Of a stretch of DNA of 64,000 nt, positions 19,165-30,215 are shown one piece after another. This DNA is from Straminergon stramineum (taxonomy: Eukaryota > Streptophyta > Bryopsida > Hypnales > Calliergonaceae). Under the pieces are notes generated by a model. That model ran no database searches. It was not told where the DNA came from and worked only from the letters and a program-made list of their open reading frames with translations. The stretch spans positions 1,922,001-1,986,000 of the forward strand of contig OY987267.1 of NCBI GenBank assembly GCA_963920665.1, written 5' to 3'. Position 1 is the first letter of the stretch, and each line of letters opens with the position of its first letter. The translations under genes were made by a program, and so were the position numbers.

Positions 19165-20288
19165 TCACCGCTGGAACGATTGTACGGTAGGGGGCAACAT
19201 AACTCCACGAGCATAATGCCTGTTGACAATTTCTCGGTTCTTGATCTCTCGGGTCTCCTGCATTCAACACAAGCCCAAGCAAACAACAATCAGAGCCGCA
19301 ACAAAGATATGACCAATAACAGAAGATCGGGATCTCATTTGCGTGGGGTCCTGTCCCGTGGGTTGAAAAAGTCACCGATTTACAATGCAAGAAACACGTG
19401 AGTAGGAAAAGTCCTCATTTCCAATGCAAGAAACACCTGCCTCGAAAGAAATTAGACACTTCTAGGTTCTATCACCGTTCAACATGCGTAAATGTGATAC
19501 ATCGTAGATGTCATACTCGATGCCATACTCATGGTTTCAAGGACACTTTGGGCTTATGATTGGGACCTTACTACTTCAACATTCAGCATTCAACAGTTTC
19601 ATAAATTATTCGTACCTTAACACTACAGTGCATTCGAACCCTTTCCAAATGGGAAAAAGACTCGCAGACTTTTTTATTAAATTAAACAATTCTAATAATG
19701 AAAACATCTGAAATCCACGTGAAGGAACTCCCTACCATAAGAAAACGACAGAACAGAATTAAGCAGCTCATTACTCATCCGAAGCCACGCCGAGCACCAG
19801 GTTATTAGCTTCCCAAACCCCTAGAATTGAAAAATACAGGGCTAATCCAAACCCTAAGCGCTACATACCTGGCAGATTGCGCAGAACCAGCAGAAGTAAT
19901 GGATGAACCAATCCGGCAACGGCCGACTGGGCAAGTTATACTTGTTCCGCAGCTTCCGGCGGTACGCGTACGAATAGATGCACCCACATGACGTCAACTG
20001 CTGAATCACGTACCACACGACCGCGGCCGTGATACAAGACGTGTTCCCCTCATCTAAATGCTCCGCAACTCGCCCGAACGCCAGGCACGGGCAGAACATG
20101 GTGAAGACGCAATTTGGAATATCAGCCAAACATCCGAACAAACCCGTGCTCCAGTCATCCTGCCCGTACTGCGCACCCCGATTCGAATCGCCGTAATAGT
20201 TGATCACTGGAGGGGGCTCGGATTGCACCACGGGGTAGCCGTAATGCTCCACCGACTGGTTCCCATCTTCCGAAGTGCCGCCCATCAC
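19165..20288 (-). CDS. PLAC8 / cysteine-rich family protein (PCR or FW2.2-like)
   Basis: This is a small membrane-associated protein of the PLAC8 family, whose plant members act in metal export, cell-number control or calcium signalling. Two exons: 20288-19869 (140 codons) and 19257-19165, joined by a 611-bp GT-AG intron in phase 0, giving 170 aa. The core shows GLFGCLADIPNCVFTMFCPC, then LAFGRVAEHLDEG. This is the PLAC8 signature of a cysteine cluster ending CPC and followed by FGR. Two hydrophobic segments follow (about 83-97 and 125-140). Exon 2 begins ETREIKNR, the usual basic ending after the second segment, and finishes PPTVQSFQR. The N-terminus is proline- and tyrosine-rich. The second exon rests on splice sites and family resemblance. 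Substrate cannot be inferred. Confidence 0.88.
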
Positions 20289-20310
20289 GAAACCCTAAAA
20301 CCCTAAATTT
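20289..20310. promoter_or_regulatory. telo-box pair at the PLAC8 start
   Basis: Two AAACCCTAA-type telo-boxes lie directly upstream of the minus-strand start codon. Telo-boxes are common near the transcription start of plant genes and bind Myb-type telobox proteins. Function here is inferred from position only. Confidence 0.4.
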
Positions 20311-22569
20311 GCACAATTCCTCGACAATTCGGCACGGCCGTGCCAATTCAACAAACAGGAAACACTGTGTTTGTTCAGCGAGAAGCTCCAGGAAACGGCA
20401 AACTTGAATCAAATTCAAGATGGAAAATAAAACTCAACGACCGACGGTGGTCGGTTGGGTGATTGTGCTGCTGCGTCTGGTAACTCAAGCTCTGGCAAAA
20501 ACAAACAGCAAGTGAGATTGTTCGACGAAGCTGGAAATCGGCGAAAGGGAGCTGAAATGTTGGAACGTGACAAGTGCCGCAGCGACCGGTTGCCACGCAC
20601 TATTTGCGGTGAGACTCTGGCAATACCGGGTATTAAACGGGTATTAAGTAAATGCAAGGGTAAGGGTAAGGGTAAGGAAGGAAGCCACTTGTGGTCTGTT
20701 CGATCACTGCACATAAGGTAGAACCACCCATTACCAACCACTTAAGCATTTTGTACATGATCCAGAACAATAGAAGGTAATGTGAAATTTCTTCCTAGTA
20801 GAAAGATATAAATAACGGTCATTGCCAATTTTTCATTATTTTTTTCTTTAAATTTAAATTACTATGAATTTTGAAAGCCAAAAGTTGGCCTGCACCCATA
20901 CCAAACATGTAGTAAGAGTCTTCCATAACTAGTCATCAAAAGACTACTTTGGCTCTCAAAACCAAGGATATGTGTCATAACACTAATGACCAGAAGATGG
21001 TTGGAAACCAAGAACTGATGGTTAGAAATCAATCACTATTTCTATTGAATTTCCTAGTACCTATAGATTGCCTATAGGGGCCTTGTTGGGAATGGGTCAT
21101 TCTACCATAGATATAATTAATAGATTCACAATTTTTTTTTCAAAAGAATGGCAATCAGGGTTTATTTTACATATGTTTCGATCAAGTGATTTTAGAAAAA
21201 AGAATGATATACTATAGGCTATCAAAGTAAAATGGCATATAACTTCCTATTGTGGTCCTTAGGATAACTATCCTTGCCCTTTTGGATTCTTCTATGGCTT
21301 TCTAATTTCCCTACATGTTCCTGATGGAAACCCAAATTCAAGCACCCTTTTGTATAGTGAAACAATTTTGCCATGTGCAAAAGCTACGTCAAGGTGAATC
21401 CATTGAATTCATGAAATGGTGACTTTCCAACCCAATTCCAACCCTTTCATCTCCAACTCCAAAACTTTGAGTCCCAATTGCACACTCAATGCAATAAAAA
21501 CTACATTAGAATGCAATAGAAGAAAATTAGATCTAAAAGTAGAGTTCTAAATTGGATTACAATCCATAATGGTTTTGCTTACCTTATCTAGAATCTAAAC
21601 CTTTAAAAGACTTGAGATATTGTAGGGTTGCTTTAGGTTGTTAAATCTTAGATGAATATAGATTCAAGATGTCCTTGTATCTTGTGAAGTTTGAACTAAT
21701 TTATACATCTTTATTTGAGTGGTTTTATTTTCGAAGGTATAAGTAATTTTTAACTGTAAAGAGGATTTCAATGCACTTTAGCATGTATTATTTGGACATC
21801 TTGTGAATAAGTTATATTCATCTTTAAAGTAATGTCTCTAGTAATATATCAAAAATCAACACTATGCTCTCTTTAATTCACATATTTTGATTGTGTACAT
21901 CTTGTGTCATCAATATCTAGGTTTTTGAGATACTTTTGGATCCAAATGTAACTGTTGCATTTTTGGTAGTATAGATTATAGGTGTACATACCTTAGGAAA
22001 AATGTTTGCATGTACAATTCATTAGAAAGGATTTAAAGCCTCAAGTACAAGGGTGACTTCTAAGGTACCACTCAAAACACTACCAACTATTGTAAGAGGA
22101 AAGGAGTGTGTTGGAAGTTAACAAGGATTCTACTAGACATGTTTGGAATCTACTTGTCAAATTTTTGCAGACTCATGCAAGAAAGAAGTTACATGAATTC
22201 CACTAAGCGATGATTAAGTTGCCTTGAGGATTTGTTTTTGTGTTGCAATCAAGATATTCTTTGTTTGCTACAATTATACATGGTTTAATCTGGAGGTGCT
22301 CTAAAGTCCAAAATTTGGATGATGAAAAAAATTCTTTCAAGCAATACATCAGGAAAAAATGACCCCTCTGAATAGTATTGATGAGGATCACTTTCGATAC
22401 TGTCACAAACACTTAACAATAGAATATTGATGCAGTATTGAAACAATATTGAAAAAAGGGTGTGTGCCTGCAATATTGCAGTCATACTAAATATATGTTA
22501 AAAAATAGCTTAGGAAACAATGTTGTAATGCTAATGAAACTATTTTATAACAATATTGCAAGTTGTTTT
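20311..22569. other. upstream region of PLAC8 and AT-rich intergenic DNA
   Basis: The first ~430 bases are mixed-composition promoter or leader DNA for the minus-strand PLAC8 gene. Frames on both strands there are short and unlike proteins. A short run of GGGTAA repeats lies near 20,657-20,677. From 20,750 onward the DNA is AT-rich, with no gene, RNA or transposon that I can support. Confidence 0.5.
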
Positions 22570-22850
22570 AAAAAAAAATTCATTAATTAATTTTATAAAA
22601 GAAGAATTAGTGCCCGGGCAGGTAGCCCCAACCCCAAATGGGGACCACCCAAGCAACCAGCCCCCAGAACCCCACCTGGAAAGGGTCCAAGCACCTGGAA
22701 CCCCAACCGAACAGGCAACAAGCACCCAAGCAACCAGCCCCTGATATACCACCTAGACGGAGACTTCCTAAATAAGGCTACTCTCTGGATTTGAACCTTG
22801 TACATCGCAGGTAAGGGCAAATGATGTGAGCCAATTTACTATACCAAACT
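22570..22850 (-). mobile_element. tRNA-derived SINE-like element
   Basis: On the minus strand an A box (TGGTATAGTAAATTGG, 22846-22831) is followed 33 bases later by a B box (GGTTCAAATCC, 22797-22787), the spacing of a tRNA-type internal promoter. The body that follows (22,760 down to 22,610) is C-rich on the plus strand with internally repeated AAGCAACCAGCCCC blocks. It ends near 22,570 in a run of T on the transcribed strand, which would act as a polymerase III stop. GC content contrasts sharply with the surroundings. Target duplications were not found by eye. Confidence 0.5.
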
Positions 22851-24035
22851 TGATGTAAACATAGGACATAAAATTTTATTTAAGTAGTTTTTTGAAATGT
22901 TTTTCACTTGCTTTGTAAAATCAGCATACTTTGGAGGCCTTTTAGACATAGTATAACAACTTTTTCAAAAAAAATTTGAACTATGAAAAGTTGTAAATTA
23001 AGCTAAATTTCATTTCCAAAAATCCGTTTGAGATTTTGAACATCCGCTTAAAAGTTATGGACAAAATTTAAAGAGGATGTTTGAAAATGTCCCCCCAAAT
23101 GTCCTTTTCAACCCCTCTTTGAACTTTGCCATAATTTTTTATTGGAGAGCCAAAACCTCAAATGGATTTTTTGAGATGAAATTTAGCTTGACATTACAAC
23201 TTTACATAGTTCAAAGTTTTTTGAAAACAATTGCTTTGCTATGCCAAAATTGCCACCAAAGTCTATTGAGTTAAAAAAATACCGAATTGTGAATGATTAA
23301 GTTTAAAACAAAAAAAATACCTTACTTAGTACCCTCTAAGAAGTTTTGCAACCCCATTATGAAGTCTAATAAAAAAATTGTACCAAAAATTTCTCAAAAT
23401 TATAATTAGGTTTGGCAAACCAATTGAACCATCATGCTCAAACGTATAGAAGTAGTCATAATACAAGGATTTATTAGTAAAATCTAATTATAATCTAAAA
23501 ATATCTATTTAATAAAATTGGGGAAGGCAATACCTTGACATTGATTTCTCTTTAGTGTAAATTTTCTCTTAGGTACTATGAATTTTTTTCCACAAAGGGA
23601 GATGAGCACATTGATGTTTCTTAAATGTTTCGACTAGGGCTTTTTTTTTGGACTAGTGTCCCCTATGTTGGCTTCACTGCACAAGCTAGATTTTGGAGGG
23701 ATAGATTCACATTGGTTAGATTCTGACATATCTGGTGAAATTTTGCTAGAAAAAAAATCCCTAGTTTCCACAATAAAATTTGAAAAATCCATCACCAACA
23801 TTTTTCAATCAAATATTATGTAACAAAATGAAGAGCACAAAAAATAATTTATTAAAAATAGGAATTTTGTTTTTTGAAATTGAAATTTGGTGTGTTGATC
23901 AAGATTGCATAAAATAATAAATTCAGTAGGATAGTTTTGATAGAGTATTCTTAAAATGATACCATTCTCTCCATGTCAACCAACAATCTTTATAAGAAGT
24001 TACAAAAGGGAAATAATAGTACAAAAAATGAATAA
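22851..24035. other. AT-rich intergenic DNA
   Basis: A-rich and T-rich runs dominate. Frames are short and AT-biased. I see no gene or structured repeat here. Confidence 0.55.
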
Positions 24036-24442
24036 TTGAAAGGTGAGATTTTGAGCAATTGCAATACTTGCACAATATTGTTTCAATGTAAATTTGTTAT
24101 TTTAAATTGTATTGTTTCAATAAATATCCAAAGCAATTCAATTAAAATTATTAATTGTCACAATATGGCAACACTATCAAATTCTTCAATATTGTATAGG
24201 TATACTTTCAATATTGCATCAATACTATAAACTATTAGAATTGCATCAATACTACAACAATTTCAATTGTTGCAATATTGCAACAATAGCTAATTTTTCA
24301 TAATTGAGAGGCTACATAATTTTTATTACATTAGTACTATAAGAATACATAATTTTCTAGTATTGAGTACGTATACATTTTGTATAGCATCAATACTATG
24401 TAGTTGGGAAAGTGCAATAGTATTGATGCAATACTATTGCAA
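24036..24442. repeat. cluster of CAATATTG / CAATACTATTG palindromes
   Basis: About 400 bases contain many copies of CAATATTG and of ATTGCATCAATACTA. They include a 22-bp perfect palindrome (24266-24287) and a 13-bp stem with 3-base loop (24413-24441). Similar motifs recur at 22,380-22,560. The arrangement resembles sub-terminal repeats of a DNA transposon, but no terminal repeats or transposase were found. Confidence 0.5.
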
Positions 24443-24714
24443 TGGGGGTGTTTTCGTGATGTATTTCTCCCAAATGATTTCTCATTCATCCAAAGTAATA
24501 CTACTTAAAAAGACAAGCTTCCTTTATGGCCTATTTGATGAAATTGAACTAAGTAACATATTTTACATGAAAATATAAGCAAAAATGTCCAATATAATTT
24601 TTTTTAAAAGGACTTAGGTGTTAAAGGGTTAAAGGCGGAATGGAATCAAGTGAGTGCCTTGGTTAATGTTGCTGGCAGTTTTTGACTTCCCCATTTCTAT
24701 AATCTCCTGTTGTC

Positions 24715-24930
24715 GTGCCACTTGGTGGGTTCAGATTCAAATGCTCGACTATTGCAAAGCTACGCGTTCTGAGAAGGGACAATCTCTACAATAAAGTACT
24801 CCGTATTAAGGAGTCGAAGAAACTGAGAAAGGATTATGCTGTGGAAGTCACATTCGCTACCTACAAAGGCAAACTTTTGCGTCACAAATCATACATTCAA
24901 CCCATAAAAACGTACAAAAAGACTTCATAG
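24715..24930 (+). other. isolated coding-like stretch, unknown
   Basis: A 71-codon frame rich in Lys and Arg lies in AT-rich DNA but has noticeably more balanced codon use. It could be a lone terminal exon or relic: a possible acceptor (GGGTTCAG) sits at its left and it ends in TAG. No homologous family comes to mind and no partner exon is evident, so I do not call it a gene. Confidence 0.2.
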
Positions 24931-25564
24931 CTGTGACATTTCTAAACTTGAAATTGAGCTGTGAAACTGCGAACACCGAAAGCCCTGGACATGCAACTTA
25001 GTCTCTCCGCCTGCTCTAACAAGGGCTGAGCAAATGTACTGTAATATACAGTAGTTCTGATGACTTGTGAAGTTGGGTTCGGTGGTTAGAACTGTTGAAG
25101 GCTATGGAGGTGAAGCACTGCAGAGCAATGGTTACAATTACGGAGTACTACTTCCGCAGTTTTCACAAAAACACGGAGGTGTGAAGCGAATCTCGAGCGA
25201 TTAAAGAGAAGAGGCGGCATTCTCAATTTCGGACTGCGGTGGCTGTTTGAGAACCCGAAGAATATATCGTTGTACCCAAAACGCACATTTCTGCAATAAG
25301 CATCATTCTTGCAATATACTGTGCATTGAAGAAAAATCGACACAAATGAAATCAGTGTCAATAGTCTTCACAAATTATTTTCTTCACATTAATTAGTGAA
25401 GAAATTGCCGTTACGAATCCCAAGCTATATTGCACCCTACTGCCTTTGCTGAAAAATGTTACGCTACCACCCTGGAAGGAAGGACAAGGAAATCCAAATA
25501 ACGAAACATCGAGCTTGAATTATGAGACTCCCCAAACGTGCACAGAATTGATGTCAAATTTTTC
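24931..25564. other. intergenic DNA
   Basis: Mixed-composition DNA with short frames lacking motifs. It adjoins the tandem copy of the reductase 3' end. I see nothing else in it. Confidence 0.5.
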
Positions 25565-26041
25565 CGTCCTCTGGCTTTTCATTACCATAACCGTGGCTTC
25601 AAGTCTATTTCTCCTGAAGCAATAATGTACAAGAATCCTTGAGCTGCCGCTGCTTCTCTACAATTCGATTTCATTCGTATGTTGATAGAATCATCAACGG
25701 GCCTTCGACACAGCAATTTCTAGTGACCGCGCCGCACCTAAACTTAAATTAGTATTGCACAATGTGCGCATTGATCTGTGAAGACTAATCTCCATTTTCC
25801 TATACTAATCTACCCTAAACCTTTCATGTAATTGTGGTTGAAATTGTGAAATTATTTTAGTATTGCCAGACATCCCTCTGGTATCGCCCAGAGTCTTGCT
25901 ACTCCTACACAAAGCTCTCTACTTCGTCCCATCCACTCCCGTTTCCTGCAGCACATTGCTATGCAACACTCTATGCTCGGTGCACATCCTTGGTCATGCC
26001 TTCAGCATCACCGAACAAATACAAGTATACAAATTCTTACG
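25565..26041 (-). pseudogene. tandem partial copy of the P450 reductase 3' end
   Basis: This segment repeats, with an offset of about 471-476 bases, the sequence 26042-26520, which is the last ~50 codons of the reductase plus its 3' flank. The coding part (26035-25868, minus) still shows the final [12 protein letters not shown] block but carries a frameshift after the DVHR-equivalent codons and an in-frame TAG. It is therefore a dead fragment. The 3'-flank part (around 25,575-25,700) matches 26,045-26,170 closely. Confidence 0.85.
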
Positions 26042-26338
26042 TCCTCTTTTCATTATCATAATCGTGGCTTCAAGTTAATTTCTCCTGAAGCAATAATGTA
26101 CAAGAATTCTTGAGCTGCAGTTGCTTCTCTACAATTCAATTTCATTCGTGCGTTGATAGAATCAACAACGTCGCAATTTCTAAAAAGGTGTCTAACCTCG
26201 TAACCTAAGCCGCACCTCACAGAGCCTGAACATAAGTAAGTATTGCACAATGTGCGCACCGTTCTATCAACTCTAATCTTGATTACCTATCCTAATCTAC
26301 ACTACATTGTTCATGAAATTCTGGTTACTATCATACGC

Positions 26339-28369
26339 TTACCAAACGTCCCTCTGGTATCGCCCAGAGTCTTGCAACTCCTTCACAAAGCTCTCTGCTT
26401 CGACGCCCATTTCCTGATGCACAATGCTATTTAACACTCTGTGCACATCCTTCGCCATCCCCTTCGCATCCCCGCACACATACAAGTACGCCCCTTCCTT
26501 CAGCAGTTCCAAAATCTCCCCTGCCTGCTGCATCATCTTGTCCTGCACATACTCCTTCTGCGAGTCCTTCTCTCGTGAGAATGCAACCACAAGGCTCGTC
26601 ACCCCGTTCTCGCAGTAAGCAGTGAGCTCGTCTTCATAGATGAAGTCTTGCGTTTTTGTGCGGCATCCGAAGAAAAGCTTCGCAGGGCCGAGAGTGGCGC
26701 CTTCAGTTTGAAGAGCTGATCGTTCTTGCAGAAAAGCTCGGAACGGCGCAAGACCTGTTCCTGGACCAACCATGATGATGGGAGTGCTTGTGTTCTGGGG
26801 CAATCGGAAGGCGGATTGCCTGACGAAGATGGGCGCCCACGTGCGAGCTTCAGGGTTTGACGAGCTCAAATTTTTCATCCAGGTGGAGCACACGCCGCGG
26901 TGAACGCGTCCCGTGGCGCTTGTGCCTTTGACGAGCGCGCAGGTGACGTGAATTTTGTTTGGGAAGAGTTTCGGCGAGGACGAGATCGAGTAGAATCGGG
27001 GGAGGAGGCGCGGCGCGATGGCGGCGAAGAAGACGCCAAGAGGAAGCTTCACTGATGGAAAACTCGCCATGACTTCGAGTAAGCTCCGCTGGCTCGCTAC
27101 TATCCATTGTGCGTATTCGTCCTTGCCTGCCGTGGACGCGAGGTGCTTCAGCCGCTCGCATTCCGTCGCGTCCTCGGCGTAGGATGCGAGAATCATGAGA
27201 ATGGACTTCCGCGGGGAGCTTAGCAAATCTGCGTATCGACGAAGCGCCGTCGCGACTGTCACGGGCCCCGGGAATGGCTGCGGAGGCGTGGCGCCCGCAT
27301 TTGTGGAGTCCAGGTGAAGCGAGAAAATGAGCTCAAGATCCACGCCGAGAAGACGCGCTGCTTCTTCGACGTCTTCATTCGCATTCTCGACGTAAACTCC
27401 CACGTGATCACCAGTCTCGTAAGTCAGTCCCGTGTTGGATATGTCGAATTCCAAGTGCGTGCACGCGCGATCGGAGAGAGGCGTGTGAAGCTCGCGCGCG
27501 ATCCCGACCTCGACTCTACAGGGATGGCTGGCGTCGTAGCCATTCTTCTTCGCGGCGTAAGACTCTTCGTACACCTTCGTGGTGGCGTCGTACGTGATCA
27601 CGGTGTACTCTGGAACGCTGGCCGTGTATGGCGTGGCTGGGGCGTCAAGTTCACAGTCGTCGCCTCTCAGCAACACGTCAAGCTCCGGCCACAGCTTCTC
27701 CTTCCACGCGGTGAAGTCGTCTTCGATGCAGTCGTCGTCGTCGCCGAGTCCGACTTCTACGAGACGTTTTCCGCCGTGCTTCGATAGCGCTTCGTCCATT
27801 ACGATGGCGACCTTGTTGAAATGCGCGTACTGGCGGTTTCCAAGCCCGAAGACGCCGAATGCAAGGTCGTCTAAGCCGATTCTGGTGTCCTCGTTGGATT
27901 CGATGAACCACTTGTAGAAGCTAGCGGCGTTGTCCGTGGGCTCGCCGTCGCCGTAAGTGGCCATCATGAACAATGCCAAGCTCTCCTTCTTTAACTTTGC
28001 TTCGTATTGCGCATCGTCGGCGCCGTATTTTTCCAAGTCCACCACGTTGAAGAGGATTTTGTCGCTGTTGTATCTGGATTGGGCTTCCTGCACGAGCGCG
28101 TTCGCGAAACCCTCTGCGGTGCCTGTTTGCGTCCCGAAGAACACCGTCACGCGCTTCAGGGATGGATCTTCTTGCACAATGGGCTCGGCTGGTAATGGGA
28201 CTTGCACCGGTAAAACCTTCTTTCCCTTCTCTGATGAGACTTCTAGGCTCTTCCCCTGTAGCCGATACAGGAAGAAGCCGACCGTCGCGAAGAGGAGCGT
28301 AAATGCCCACACCTCGAAAATGCTGAAAAATGGAGGCATCACCGAAATCGCCACAGCAATGATCGCCAT
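26339..28369 (-). CDS. CPR: NADPH-cytochrome P450 reductase
   Basis: This ER-anchored diflavin enzyme passes electrons from NADPH through FAD and FMN to cytochrome P450s. The 676-aa frame is complete and without introns. A hydrophobic anchor (about residues 8-36) precedes a linker. The FMN domain follows, with [12 protein letters not shown] (78-89), [11 protein letters not shown] (137-147), [11 protein letters not shown] (175-185) and the acidic [13 protein letters not shown] (207-219). The FAD/connecting region has [10 protein letters not shown] (457-466) and [11 protein letters not shown] (487-497). The NADP site has [16 protein letters not shown] (535-550), FFGCR (566-570) and [10 protein letters not shown] (630-639). 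The C-terminal Trp676 is the residue that stacks on FAD in this family. Length is close to the usual 680-720. The ATG at 28369 gives the membrane anchor, so it is the likely start. GC content is clearly higher than in the flanks. Confidence 0.97.
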   Translation of the reverse strand: MAIIAVAISVMPPFFSIFEVWAFTLLFATVGFFLYRLQGKSLEVSSEKGKKVLPVQVPLPAEPIVQEDPSLKRVTVFFGTQTGTAEGFANALVQEAQSRYNSDKILFNVVDLEKYGADDAQYEAKLKKESLALFMMATYGDGEPTDNAASFYKWFIESNEDTRIGLDDLAFGVFGLGNRQYAHFNKVAIVMDEALSKHGGKRLVEVGLGDDDDCIEDDFTAWKEKLWPELDVLLRGDDCELDAPATPYTASVPEYTVITYDATTKVYEESYAAKKNGYDASHPCRVEVGIARELHTPLSDRACTHLEFDISNTGLTYETGDHVGVYVENANEDVEEAARLLGVDLELIFSLHLDSTNAGATPPQPFPGPVTVATALRRYADLLSSPRKSILMILASYAEDATECERLKHLASTAGKDEYAQWIVASQRSLLEVMASFPSVKLPLGVFFAAIAPRLLPRFYSISSSPKLFPNKIHVTCALVKGTSATGRVHRGVCSTWMKNLSSSNPEARTWAPIFVRQSAFRLPQNTSTPIIMVGPGTGLAPFRAFLQERSALQTEGATLGPAKLFFGCRTKTQDFIYEDELTAYCENGVTSLVVAFSREKDSQKEYVQDKMMQQAGEILELLKEGAYLYVCGDAKGMAKDVHRVLNSIVHQEMGVEAESFVKELQDSGRYQRDVW

Positions 28370-29914
28370 CGCGATCCCCTACAAGCGTCCGAAAACCCCT
28401 CTCCAATTTGACGATTCAATCCTCCCAAATCCCTTAAAATCCGAACCAAAACTCAAATTCAAACCATACCCAATGCAATCACAGTACACAATCCCAATCC
28501 CTCGAAGCAGAAAACCAATTGAGTCTTTTTGTTCACCCGAATTGAATGCTTCGTGCGCTACTCCCGAATCAAACTGGGTTGCCCAATAATCCCCCAAATG
28601 AAAATTGACTGCGCAAAAGTCCAGAAATGTAATCGAGTTGCCCAACGCTCCCGAATGAAATCTTGCGCTGTGAGATGTGCTTGCAATGAGTTGCGTTGTG
28701 TATTGATGGTCTGCGCCTGCTCTTGCACCACTTAATAAACCCACTCCAGCTGCAAGCTGTGTTTCCTTTCCGCGGTTGGGCTTGGTTTGAATGGGCAAGG
28801 CATTTGCGAGGTCTAGTCGACGAGAGCATTGACCTCCACAGGAATCGGAAGTCTATTGCAATTGCCATGGTGCGTAGTGAGGAAGGGAGTCCACTGGGGA
28901 AGTGTCAAGCCCGACAACTAAAGAAGCGTTGACATCATGAGCAGTGAGGAAAAAGGAGAGGAAAAGGTCAGCAAAAGAGGTTGAAAGAGGACATGGGTGT
29001 GGTGGCGGTGGCGCTGGGGGCTCGGGTCGGGTGCGAAAGGCGCGTCCGCTTTGGGGCTGTTTGGTCAATTGGACCCTGGAGTTGGACTGCGGAGCTTGGA
29101 CTGCTGGGACCCGGCCCGGCCCGTGACTGAAAGGTGAAGGAACTAGGACCTTGAATTTCTCTGCAACCAGGGCAGCCTGCAACCAATAGTTTTTTAATTT
29201 TAATTTTCAAAATTGGGCAAAGTTGTTCCACTTTTTTTTATTGGCTCTGGAGTCTGTACTGAAGGAGAGGAGGGGTAGCATTGGCACAAGAGGCTAGAGT
29301 AGGACCTTACTTGAAAAGCAAGCTATAGATGCCACAAGGACAACTACAAGGACTTGCAGAGCTTCTTGGACTATTACTGGACTTCTTTAACAGCTAGGCA
29401 ATTCATTGTTTTTGTTTTTGGCCATATAAAACTGCACTTACTAATTGGAAGGATAAATCCGGCTCATCACCAAGGGGGGGCCACTTGGCAAATTGCACTC
29501 CAAAGAGCTTTGTGTGGTGCTAGCAACAGGCCAAAAACTTTTCTTTTTCGTGGTAGGTTTATCATTGTCCATATGATGGTGAGTGTAGTTGGCCAAATGC
29601 TAAAATGATGAATTTAACCTACAACTTATTCACTCGAAGATACAAATGAATCTTTGGAGTTTCATTGTTTTATAAAGGTTTGGCTGATATTGATGTTTGA
29701 CAAAACAATAATTTTGTTAAATTGGCAATAATAGCATAGTCAAAATTGTGACTTTTATCTTTTTAAAGTTCTAATTTCAGATTATAAACTAGGACAAATG
29801 TAATTTTGAGTCTAGACCACACGTCCTAATTGACACCACAATAATGGAATATCACCAATTTAACAAAATTGACATTATTGGATGTGTGATGGACATAATA
29901 ACCCAATGCATTTC
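28370..29914. other. upstream region of the reductase and AT-rich DNA
   Basis: Bases 28,370 to about 29,200 are mixed to GC-rich and probably hold promoter and leader for the minus-strand reductase. Overlapping frames on both strands there look like by-products of base composition. From 29,250 the DNA becomes AT-rich again with no supported feature. Confidence 0.5.
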
Positions 29915-30215
29915 AAGAATAATTAAATGTGTGCAGTACCTATCAACCAATAAACCCCACAACTATCTAAGACAAAAAAGGGAGTATGCATTACCTATCA
30001 ATGTTTCCTAAAACCCCATGACAATTTAAGACCAAGATTAAGAGTATGCAATTCCTATCAACTAATAAACCCCATGTCTTTCTAAGACTAAAACTAGGAG
30101 TCAATAATACCTATCAACATTTCTCAAATCTCCACAACTATTCAAGACTAAGACTAGGAGTGTGCAATACCTATCAATGCACCTTCTTCAAAACTTCATG
30201 ACTATTCAAGAGGAC
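29915..30215. repeat. 58-bp tandem repeat, five copies
   Basis: The motif ACCTATCAA and neighbouring ACTATTCAAGACTAAGACTAGG recur with starts near 29939, 29994, 30054, 30110 and 30170, a period of 55-60 bases. Copies are diverged. No coding potential is evident. Confidence 0.75.

Noticed and set aside
27314..28589. Several plus-strand frames opposite the P450 reductase
   Set aside because: They are shadows of a high-GC coding exon on the other strand.
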